Notes under the pieces: generated by a model
What the model saw: the letters and a program-made list of their open reading frames with translations, nothing else
The model's database searches: none
Told to the model about the DNA's origin: nothing
Made by a program: the position numbers and the translations under genes
In this document: positions 1 through 6,421 of the stretch, piece after piece
Layout: each line of letters starts with the position of its first letter
Position numbering within the stretch: position 1 is the stretch's first letter
From: Streptococcus toyakuensis
GTDB taxonomy: Bacteria; Bacillota; Bacilli; Lactobacillales; Streptococcaceae
Direction: 5' to 3'
NCBI RefSeq assembly: GCF_024346585.1
Contig: NZ_AP024523.1
Location: 124,001 to 188,000 of the forward strand
Length of the DNA stretch: 64,000 bases

Positions 1-125
1 CAAAATATTCTACCCCGGTAACTCGATATATCTCCACTTTTTTGTTCATATTCCTTTTCTAATTCATCTAAATTATGAAGTCTTTGATCCCCAGTGAAAT
101 AGAATTCTTTAAATTTCTCTCCCAT
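1..125 (-). CDS. Hypothetical protein, 5' part only
   Basis: An open frame starts at an ATG at 125-123 and runs off the left edge, so only about 41 N-terminal residues are visible (beginning MGEKFKEFYFTGDQRLHNLD). A good Shine-Dalgarno AAGGAG lies at 139-134 on the minus strand, which supports a real start. The visible part is charged and shows no signal peptide or membrane segment. It is divergent from the kinase/nuclease genes that start at 410. I do not recognise the family, and function cannot be inferred from this fragment. Confidence 0.6.
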   Translation of the reverse strand, partial: MGEKFKEFYFTGDQRLHNLDELEKEYEQKSGDISSYRGRIF

Positions 126-338
126 TTTACCTACTCCTTAACTCGATAATATTTCATATATACTATATTATACCTAATTCAAAGAAAATGCTATTATAAA
201 CTTGAAAGTAAATTATAGAAATCTTATTTTTGGTTAAAATATTGATAAACAGAAGAAATTAATAATATCGTAAGAGCTATAAATAATTAATTCTACTAGT
301 TAAGAGCAATATTTAGCATCATACATCTAAATTAATTT

Positions 339-392
339 TATAATGAGTTATTACTTCAACAAACCAACTCCTTTACACATTGATGGTATAAT
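339..392 (+). promoter_or_regulatory. Candidate promoters of the kinase/nuclease operon
   Basis: Two perfect TATAAT boxes lie upstream of the first gene, at 339-344 and 387-392. The second has the extended -10 form TGGTATAAT. Neither has a convincing TTGACA at 17 bases. If the second were used, transcription would start inside the Shine-Dalgarno sequence (GGAGG, 398-402), so the first may be the working one. The rest of 126-409 is AT-rich, with no other feature that I can see. Confidence 0.4.
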
Positions 393-409
393 GATATGGA
401 GGAATTACT

Positions 410-1183
410 ATGAAAGAGAATTTAAACCCTAATATTGACCCACGTATAAAATTCAAATTGTTACCACCAGCTACTATTATTAAAAATTTTGTTGATGGAG
501 AGCCCGATTGTAATTATGAGAACTATTTACTAGAGCTACTTAATAAGTCATCTCATTTTAAAGATAAAGGGCAATCTCCTTTCTCTAAACCGTTAAATGA
601 AAATAATGGTCAATGTGATGCAATCTCGAAAAGTTATGAAATAGACTTTAAACTATTATCATCTAGCACTAGATTACAAGCTAGTCATTTGTTTTCTATG
701 GGTATTAGCAATTATGGTGGTGGTATAATTGGTACTCATGAAAGTAAAAAGAAATTCGGTGAAGTAAAAGCTACTCAGATTCATGTTGCATTCCGAACAA
801 GAGATATATCAGAGCTCACTCGATTAGGGGAAAACTTTTTAAATATTAGAAAGTATGGTATTGAAAGAGATATCATAAAAGTGTTGAAAATGCTGGAAAA
901 ACAGAAAAACCTTTTATTATTTTTTCCATATTCGTTTAAGCTGATTGATATACTCGAGACAGATAATTCGGATGATATTATTGTAAGTGCGTTAAATTAT
1001 GATTTTCACTCACTATTTGAATACAGAAGTTTAAAAGCAAAGGAATTTGAGACTTATTTTGTAACTATATTTCAAGATAGATTTTATATTTTTTCTATTC
1101 TTGACGACACCCTCTGTTTAATTGAGAAAGTAGATTGTATGTCACTGCCTACATTTATTAAATTAAAGAATTACCATCTATAA
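410..1183 (+). CDS. Unknown 257-aa protein, possible PD-(D/E)xK-like nuclease
   Basis: First gene of the four-gene accessory operon. I do not recognise a named family. The N-terminal 60 residues are polar. Around residues 67-83 there is a motif with D70, then E77, D79 and K81 (CDA...YEIDFK), which has the spacing of the PD-(D/E)xK nuclease core (D-x8-D-x-K) ending in a hydrophobic strand. This is a pattern match only. Residues 150-185 look helical and amphipathic, and the C-terminal third has alternating hydrophobic strands. There is no signal peptide or membrane segment, so it should be cytoplasmic. The start is fixed by GGAGG 7 bases upstream. The next gene starts 13 bases after its stop, so the two are very probably co-transcribed. 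Codon use is AT-rich like its neighbours. Confidence 0.6.
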   Translation: MKENLNPNIDPRIKFKLLPPATIIKNFVDGEPDCNYENYLLELLNKSSHFKDKGQSPFSKPLNENNGQCDAISKSYEIDFKLLSSSTRLQASHLFSMGISNYGGGIIGTHESKKKFGEVKATQIHVAFRTRDISELTRLGENFLNIRKYGIERDIIKVLKMLEKQKNLLLFFPYSFKLIDILETDNSDDIIVSALNYDFHSLFEYRSLKAKEFETYFVTIFQDRFYIFSILDDTLCLIEKVDCMSLPTFIKLKNYHL

Positions 1184-1196
1184 GGAGGACGAGTTA

Positions 1197-2702
1197 TTGA
1201 TCAATCCAGATTTTTACAAAAGAGTAGCAAAGATATTCTGTGGAGATGAGATGGGGATGTTTACTTATAAATCAGGACCTCAGCTAGTTTCTTTTTTCAA
1301 TACCCATTTCCATACTCAAGATAGTTATGGTCAGGGTTTTCCTACAAGATGGATATATGTTAATGATAAGCTATTGGACTTTTCATCTAGAGGCATTATC
1401 AATTCATTTTTCAACCTTATACTCAGCAAACAATATCTTTTAACAGAGCGTCAGATAAGTGAAGTGGATGCTTTAGAGCATCAGCAGAAAATAATAAATG
1501 AATTAGATAAAATTTGTTCTGTTTATTCTTTAAAACTCTCAAGAAGAGGAAATGAATTTTATTTAGTAGAAATTGATTTAGATTTAGTTGAGATTGGAAA
1601 GGGTGGCTTTGCTGATATTTATTTCCAAAAATCTACAGGATTAGTGGTAAAAAAACTAAATGAGGAATCTGTGAGACGACAATCGTTGAGAAGTAGGTTA
1701 AAAAGAGAGTATGAAATAACTAAGTCTTGTTCGGATATTGAGAGCATTATTCGAGTATTTGATTTCGATAGTAGTAATTGTTCATACACAATGGAAAAAG
1801 CCGATGATACATTGGGAAATTATATTGAAGCAAGTGAGCTGACAGAGGACTCTAAGCTCAATATATTGCGTCAAATACTTTATACTATGTCTCTTGTCCA
1901 CCAAAGAGATGTTCTGCATAGAGACTTAAGTCCAACCAATGTTTTCTTCGTGAATGGGATAATTAAGATTGCTGATTTTGGATTAGGAAAAAACCTAAAT
2001 ACTCTGACATCTCATCAAACAACGGACACAACTTCCTTTGGTCAACTCTTTTATTGCGCGCCAGAGCAATTAATACTTTTAAAAGATGCTGATAAACGAA
2101 GCGATGTGTATTCACTGGGACGTATTATTAATTTTGTTATGACTAAGAATCCTAATATTTTTTCTCATTCACTTCGTTCTGTTAGTGAAAAAGCTACGAA
2201 TTTAGAACCTGATTATAGGTATCAAGATGCTACCGAAATGTTGAAGGCATTAAATGCATGGTTGAGCATTAGAAGCGACGAAACATTTAAGAAAACAATA
2301 TGGGGAAAAATTAATCACGGTATTTTTGATGATGACATAGAAAACTATATTTATGAAATGCCAGCAAGAGAGTTATGTCAAGCATGCATCAAAAAAAGTG
2401 ATGTTTTTATTGAAAGCTTAATGGTCTTTATGAAGTTAGATGATACGCACGCGATTTATATCATTCAGACGATTCATTCTAACTACGAGCAATATTTGAA
2501 GCGATTTGAAGATGCAGATCCTTTCGCCACTCTTTCTTATAGAATTTTAAAGGGACAATTTTCCTTCAATGTCAATGAAGTGGCTGCTCAGATTTTACAC
2601 TATGTGGCTTATGAAGTTGGGCGCTTTTCTGCTCAGCATAATATAGATAACTTGATTGAAAATGGGATTGAACCAATGATTGAGTCCATATTAGAAAGGT
2701 AG
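1197..2702 (+). CDS. Serine/threonine protein kinase with AbiJ-like N-terminal segment
   Basis: A 501-residue protein. Residues about 27-80 (GPQLVSFFN...GFPTRW.Y...L) resemble the N-terminal domain found in AbiJ-type abortive-infection proteins; this is from memory, not a search. Residues 130-350 are a complete Hanks-type kinase: glycine loop G134-K-G-G-F-A, lysine at K152 in VVKK, helix-C glutamate E171, catalytic HRD at 241-243 with N248, DFG at 260-262 and APE at 288-290. All catalytic residues are present, so it should be active. Residues 350-501 are helical and unassigned. There is no membrane segment and no PASTA repeats, so it is not the housekeeping kinase StkP. The start codon is TTG, chosen because AAGGAGG (1182-1188) lies 8 bases upstream. 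It probably senses infection and phosphorylates an operon partner (inference). Confidence 0.85.
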   Translation: MINPDFYKRVAKIFCGDEMGMFTYKSGPQLVSFFNTHFHTQDSYGQGFPTRWIYVNDKLLDFSSRGIINSFFNLILSKQYLLTERQISEVDALEHQQKIINELDKICSVYSLKLSRRGNEFYLVEIDLDLVEIGKGGFADIYFQKSTGLVVKKLNEESVRRQSLRSRLKREYEITKSCSDIESIIRVFDFDSSNCSYTMEKADDTLGNYIEASELTEDSKLNILRQILYTMSLVHQRDVLHRDLSPTNVFFVNGIIKIADFGLGKNLNTLTSHQTTDTTSFGQLFYCAPEQLILLKDADKRSDVYSLGRIINFVMTKNPNIFSHSLRSVSEKATNLEPDYRYQDATEMLKALNAWLSIRSDETFKKTIWGKINHGIFDDDIENYIYEMPARELCQACIKKSDVFIESLMVFMKLDDTHAIYIIQTIHSNYEQYLKRFEDADPFATLSYRILKGQFSFNVNEVAAQILHYVAYEVGRFSAQHNIDNLIENGIEPMIESILER

Positions 2703-2718
2703 ATTAGGAGGAAATGTA

Positions 2719-3381
2719 ATGACAAATGATGAATATTTCAATGAAATAGAGACATATTTTAATAAATTAAGAGAATATCGTGAAGAATCAAAGTCAATAG
2801 CTGCAGATATTATTGGTGAAAATTTTACTGAAGATGATATTTTTTTTATTTCTGCACTTAACAGACGAGTTCAATTTATTGATGGAATAATAGACTTATT
2901 AAGAACGAGAAATCTGACTTGTGCAGGAATCTTAGTACGAACACAACTTGATAACCTTATGAGAGTCTTCGCGGCTTTTATATCAGAAAACAGAAGATTA
3001 TTTATTAAAGAGACTTTAAGTGGTAAAAGTATTAGAAATTTGAAAGATAATCAAAACAGAAGGATGACTGATACCAATCTTAAGAAAAGGATGTCAGAGT
3101 ATTATCCTGAGATTGAGGAAATTTACAATAAATCATCTGGTTATGTTCATTTGTCTGAAGTCGCATTTCATCAGGCTTTTTGGACAGAACAATCTGATGG
3201 AGATTTTGGAATTAGATTTTCAGTTGGTTTGTCTCCTAGGGAAGAACTAAATCCTATTCTAATTGAGTGTGCTGAAGTATTCTGTTATTTTACTGAGATT
3301 GAATATGATTTTTACCAAAAAATCATTGATTCAAAAAAAGTTTTTGATAATAAACAAAAAGATATTTTAGAATTAACGTGA
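2719..3381 (+). CDS. Helical DUF5677/HEPN-like protein of the kinase operon
   Basis: A 220-residue, almost entirely helical protein without signal peptide or membrane segment. The block near residues 49-90 (RRVQFIDGIIDLL, then LVRTQLDNLMRVFAAF) and a later YVHLS motif near residue 145 resemble DUF5677-type proteins, a helical group often found near defence genes and related in shape to HEPN domains. I do not see a clear R-x4-6-H ribonuclease motif, so RNase activity should not be assumed. AGGAGG 6 bases before the ATG fixes the start, and the gene begins 16 bases after the kinase stop. It could be an adaptor, a kinase substrate, or a regulator of the nuclease (inference). Confidence 0.6.
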   Translation: MTNDEYFNEIETYFNKLREYREESKSIAADIIGENFTEDDIFFISALNRRVQFIDGIIDLLRTRNLTCAGILVRTQLDNLMRVFAAFISENRRLFIKETLSGKSIRNLKDNQNRRMTDTNLKKRMSEYYPEIEEIYNKSSGYVHLSEVAFHQAFWTEQSDGDFGIRFSVGLSPREELNPILIECAEVFCYFTEIEYDFYQKIIDSKKVFDNKQKDILELT

Positions 3382-3441
3382 GCTATATTAAACTATCAAT
3401 AATGACGAAGATAAAAATAAATAATAGGGGAAAAATGAATT

Positions 3442-4131
3442 ATGACAACAAATAGTATTAGCTCATATATCACATTGATATCGATTGCTCATAACCAATT
3501 TGGTGATGAGTTGAACATTGATAATTGGGACTGTGAGTTTAAAAATTGGGAAATGCAGTTAATTTCAAATGGTAAATATTATACTTTTTTGAAGAAAGTA
3601 GAAATAGATTGTAGAGTAACCAAAGAACCTATATATCGGGAAAACCCAATAATGTGGAAGATTATACTTAGAAAAAATCCTAAAACTAACTATTTCGTTG
3701 CTTCTCTAAGTAATGTTAACCATGTTAAGGACAGAAGTCATAATCCTGATGACCCATCCATTCCAGGTGAGAATACAAAAGATCGAGGGCATTTTATTGC
3801 TGACTCATTTGATAAGTATTTACTTACAAATGATGAACGTAATGCTAATAACTCACAATCCAATCAATTTTTTGCTATAAATAATAAAAGCAATATCTCA
3901 CCTCAAGATTTTAGAGCAAATCGAAACTCCAAGGAATATGCTGGACAGTTGAGATTCGAGCAAAAAGTGAGAAATTATCTTGAGAAAAGTACTAATGCAA
4001 ATGAAGAAGTTTATTATGAAATTGAGGAAATTAAGATAGAAGAAAAGGTATTAGGTCGCAGAATATTCATTCATTGGGATCAAAGTGATGAAGCTGATAT
4101 TCATGTATTTATTCCAGAAGACCGTGATTGA
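3442..4131 (+). CDS. DRGH-motif DNA/RNA non-specific endonuclease (cytoplasmic)
   Basis: A 229-residue protein with the hallmark of beta-beta-alpha-metal nucleases of the EndA/NucA type: D114-R-G-H117 followed by FIAD. Downstream is a metal-site helix pattern N151-x3-Q155-x4-N160, then a conserved-looking FEQKVRNYL helix and a VYYEIE strand. In this family the DRGH histidine is the general base and the downstream asparagine binds Mg. Unlike the pneumococcal uptake nuclease EndA there is no signal peptide or membrane anchor, so the enzyme would act inside the cell, as expected of a toxic effector. It is the last gene of the operon, starts 60 bases after its neighbour, and is followed at once by a terminator. 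No inhibitor gene is obvious, so the kinase or the DUF5677-like protein may hold it inactive (inference). Confidence 0.8.
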   Translation: MTTNSISSYITLISIAHNQFGDELNIDNWDCEFKNWEMQLISNGKYYTFLKKVEIDCRVTKEPIYRENPIMWKIILRKNPKTNYFVASLSNVNHVKDRSHNPDDPSIPGENTKDRGHFIADSFDKYLLTNDERNANNSQSNQFFAINNKSNISPQDFRANRNSKEYAGQLRFEQKVRNYLEKSTNANEEVYYEIEEIKIEEKVLGRRIFIHWDQSDEADIHVFIPEDRD

Positions 4132-4148
4132 AAGTTTATACGTATATT

Positions 4149-4174
4149 AAAAAGAGCAATATTGCTCTTTTTTG
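4149..4174 (+). terminator. Terminator of the kinase/nuclease operon
   Basis: A near-perfect palindrome (AAAGAGCAAT/ATTGCTCTTT) at 4151-4170 is followed by a T-run, 17 bases after the nuclease stop codon. It closes the operon that begins at 410. Confidence 0.85.
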
Positions 4175-4229
4175 ATTTTAGACGTATTGCTTATTTGTAA
4201 TTTTTCCATTTGGCTATAAGATATCTTTT

Positions 4230-5471
4230 TCAATTATTTTTTACATCAATTCGAGGTAGTAATTTTGTAATTTCATCAAAAGCAGACTTTTTCATATCCA
4301 TAAATTTTCTATAGTTTGGAACTGATATTACATTTCCATCGGTTATTCCTCCACCTATTGGTCGTAACTGACAATAAAAGAAATGATTTTCTAGTCTTTC
4401 CATAACATTATTAGCAAAATCTTCCCCCTTTTCTTCTTTAAATAATTTTCTAAACAATTTCTCCCATGCTGCATCATATTTACGAAAAACAAAAACCGGT
4501 TTTTGTGATTCCTTATTATATAAATATTTATAGATTCTTCTCAGTACAATGAACGCACCCAACTTAGATAAGTCTGAATTGAGAATAATCTTTTCACCAA
4601 TGCCATTTTCACCTAAATTAGGTTGAGCACATGAAAAAGGATAAATTTCTAAATTACATATTTGTTGAGCGATCTTTTCAATTTCCTTTTGCTTTCCTTC
4701 CAGTTCTATAAAATCTAATACCTTATTTATCTGAATGAGTTGAGAATAATACTCTCTCAAATAGTAATAATTTTCTAACAGATTTTTTTGACTTTTTTTA
4801 GAATTGTTTTTGAAATTAAACTTAGATTTTAAATCAAACATATGTTTAATTTCACTCATTAAATTGCTTTGATTACTATAAATGATATCTTTGACGTCTT
4901 TAATACTTTTTAATTTATATCTTCTTTCTATAATTGATTTAACATCAATTTCCTTTTCTTTATATCCTTTTAAGATCTTTTTAATATTTTTAATAGTTTT
5001 CTTTTTCTCAGTACCAGCTATCAAAATCTCGGTTTTTCCATAATATCCTTTTAGGCTTGTTTCCTCGAGACCTTTATCAATTTGATTATCTTGATAAGCC
5101 CCTAAATAGCCTCTAGGATTTTCCAAACAGTGGAAAATAGTAGCTGTATCTATATCTCCATGAAAATGAGTTGGAATTTGGTAGCGCATATTCAAATGAC
5201 TACCTGCTTTTTCTATTTCTTTTTTTAAGTCATCTGATAGAATCTTCAGCCAAGAGAAGTCCATAGTTGTTTCAGACTTCTCAACTTTTTTTAGAAATTC
5301 ATTAATCAGATTGTTACCCTTATCTTGATGCCAAGGGCTAAACTGTTCTAAAAAAAATTTCTTATCTTTAAAGTAAAAAATCTCTACGTTGTCTTGGGGT
5401 ATGATTTCTTTAAAATAATCTTCTAAATCTGATTTTAATTGTTCCAAATCTTGATCTTCATGATTTTTCAT
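4230..5471 (-). CDS. Unknown 413-aa protein, uracil-DNA-glycosylase-like motifs
   Basis: A soluble, lysine-rich protein convergent with the kinase operon. Two islands stand out. One is near residues 100-120 (GDIDTATIFHCLENPRGYLG). The other is near residues 280-345: a YPFSCAQPN stretch, an LNSDLSKLG segment, then VFVFRKYDAAWEKLF. This order (Gd-x-A...NPr, then l-YPfs, then an R...W motif) recalls an uncharacterised, uracil-DNA-glycosylase-like group seen in phages and genomic islands; that is pattern recognition only. The middle (residues 160-260) is lysine-rich and probably helical or coiled coil. The start is ATG at 5471 with an AGGA-type site upstream; an in-frame alternative is not obvious. 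It may be an independent cargo gene or a further component of the same island. Confidence 0.55.
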   Translation of the reverse strand: MKNHEDQDLEQLKSDLEDYFKEIIPQDNVEIFYFKDKKFFLEQFSPWHQDKGNNLINEFLKKVEKSETTMDFSWLKILSDDLKKEIEKAGSHLNMRYQIPTHFHGDIDTATIFHCLENPRGYLGAYQDNQIDKGLEETSLKGYYGKTEILIAGTEKKKTIKNIKKILKGYKEKEIDVKSIIERRYKLKSIKDVKDIIYSNQSNLMSEIKHMFDLKSKFNFKNNSKKSQKNLLENYYYLREYYSQLIQINKVLDFIELEGKQKEIEKIAQQICNLEIYPFSCAQPNLGENGIGEKIILNSDLSKLGAFIVLRRIYKYLYNKESQKPVFVFRKYDAAWEKLFRKLFKEEKGEDFANNVMERLENHFFYCQLRPIGGGITDGNVISVPNYRKFMDMKKSAFDEITKLLPRIDVKNN

Positions 5472-5521
5472 GATATGTCCATCCTACTTTATTGATTTAT
5501 TACTATTAATTCTTTAAACCT

Positions 5522-5552
5522 ATTATACTACAGTATTTCTACATTAGTTCAA
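5522..5552 (-). promoter_or_regulatory. Candidate promoter of the 413-aa gene
   Basis: On the minus strand there is a perfect TATAAT (5527-5522) and a TTGAAC 19 bases upstream (5552-5547). The spacing is longer than ideal. The stretch 5553-5707 holds no gene; only a 12-base palindrome (TCATTCGAATGA, 5663-5674) stands out. Confidence 0.4.
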
Positions 5553-5707
5553 AATCAATTTTTTAGAAATTGAAGAATGTATTACATTTAATTTTGTTGC
5601 GAAGTTAGTTCTTCCTGTTTCTTATATATTCGAACCTCTAATTTATTTCATAAATAATGTAGTCATTCGAATGATGTTTATTGTAATGTACTGAAATTAA
5701 CAAAAAG

Positions 5708-5731
5708 AAAAAACGCATATTATGCGTTTTT
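5708..5731 (-). terminator. Terminator of rpmF-rpmG
   Basis: A hairpin with AAACGCATA/TATGCGTTT arms and T-runs on both strands lies just downstream of the rpmG stop on the minus strand. It also marks the boundary between core genes and the accessory region. Confidence 0.8.
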
Positions 5732-5757
5732 CTTCTGTATTGATTCGTATTGAATGC

Positions 5758-5907
5758 TTACTTAACTTCTGTAAACACAACGTGTTTGCGAAGTTTTGGT
5801 GAGTATTTCTTCAATTGAAGACGGTCTGGAGTGTTACGTTTGTTTTTAGAAGTAAGGTACAAGCGTTCACCAGATTCTTTGTGTTCAAGTGTAATATTTA
5901 CGCGCAT
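5758..5907 (-). CDS. rpmG: 50S ribosomal protein L33 (zinc-free form)
   Basis: A 49-residue basic protein ([20 protein letters not shown]...) matching L33 in length and sequence throughout. It has no cysteine, so it is the C-minus form that does not carry the zinc ribbon. L33 sits on the large ribosomal subunit near the E site. It lies 15 bases after rpmF, a usual pairing, and shares the rpmF promoter. The start ATG at 5907 has AAGGGAG upstream. Confidence 0.95.
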
Positions 5908-5922
5908 GGTATCTCCCTTCTA

Positions 5923-6105
5923 TTATTCAGCTGATGCAGCTTTAGCGATTTTACGTCCTTTGTAGTATCCTTTAAGTGATACACGGTGAGAACGTGAGTA
6001 ATCTCCAGTAGTTTCGTCAAAGTTCACAGATGGAGCTGTTACTTTGTAGTGTGTACGACGTTTGTTTTTCTTCGCTTTTGAAGTGCGACGTGCAGGTACT
6101 GCCAT
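5923..6105 (-). CDS. rpmF: 50S ribosomal protein L32 (zinc-free form)
   Basis: A 60-residue, lysine/arginine-rich protein beginning [19 protein letters not shown], the conserved N-terminus of L32. The C-terminal zinc-knuckle cysteines of C-plus paralogues are absent. It is part of the large ribosomal subunit. AAAGGAG 8 bases upstream supports the start. It is the first gene of the rpmF-rpmG operon. Confidence 0.95.
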
Positions 6106-6161
6106 TTTGATTTCTCCTTTAGGTATTTATATTCGATTCAATCTACTGATTTTCATCAACC

Positions 6162-6190
6162 ATACTAGGATAACACATTTTTTTTGTAAA
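6162..6190 (-). promoter_or_regulatory. rpmF-rpmG promoter
   Basis: On the minus strand, TTTACA (6190-6185) is followed after 17 bases by TAGTAT (6167-6162). This is a good vegetative promoter about 60 bases upstream of the rpmF start. Confidence 0.75.
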
Positions 6191-6394
6191 GTAAAGTTAC
6201 TTGACAAAAAAAGATGAAAAAATTAGAAGATATTACTCAGTTGATATTACTAAAACCTAAATGATATCATTTTGTTTTTAAAAATTAATAGAAAGTTGAC
6301 AAATAATCACTAAAAAGTTTCAGCCCAATAATTACTTGTAGGAGGTGAGATTATATTGTGCTGAAATATTCTTTTATTCTTATAACTTTTACAC

Positions 6395-6400
6395 TATAAT
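6395..6400 (+). promoter_or_regulatory. Candidate -10 of the PTS operon
   Basis: A perfect TATAAT lies 22 bases before the regulator start codon, without a recognisable -35, as would suit an activator-dependent promoter. The stretch 6191-6394 holds no gene; a lone TTGACA at 6296-6301 has no matching -10. Confidence 0.5.
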
Positions 6401-6421
6401 TGTAGTTAGAAAGGAAGAGAA

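Noticed and set aside
372..377. TTTACA as -35 for the kinase operon
   Set aside because: Only 9 bases separate it from the TATAAT at 387; the spacing is impossible for a vegetative promoter.
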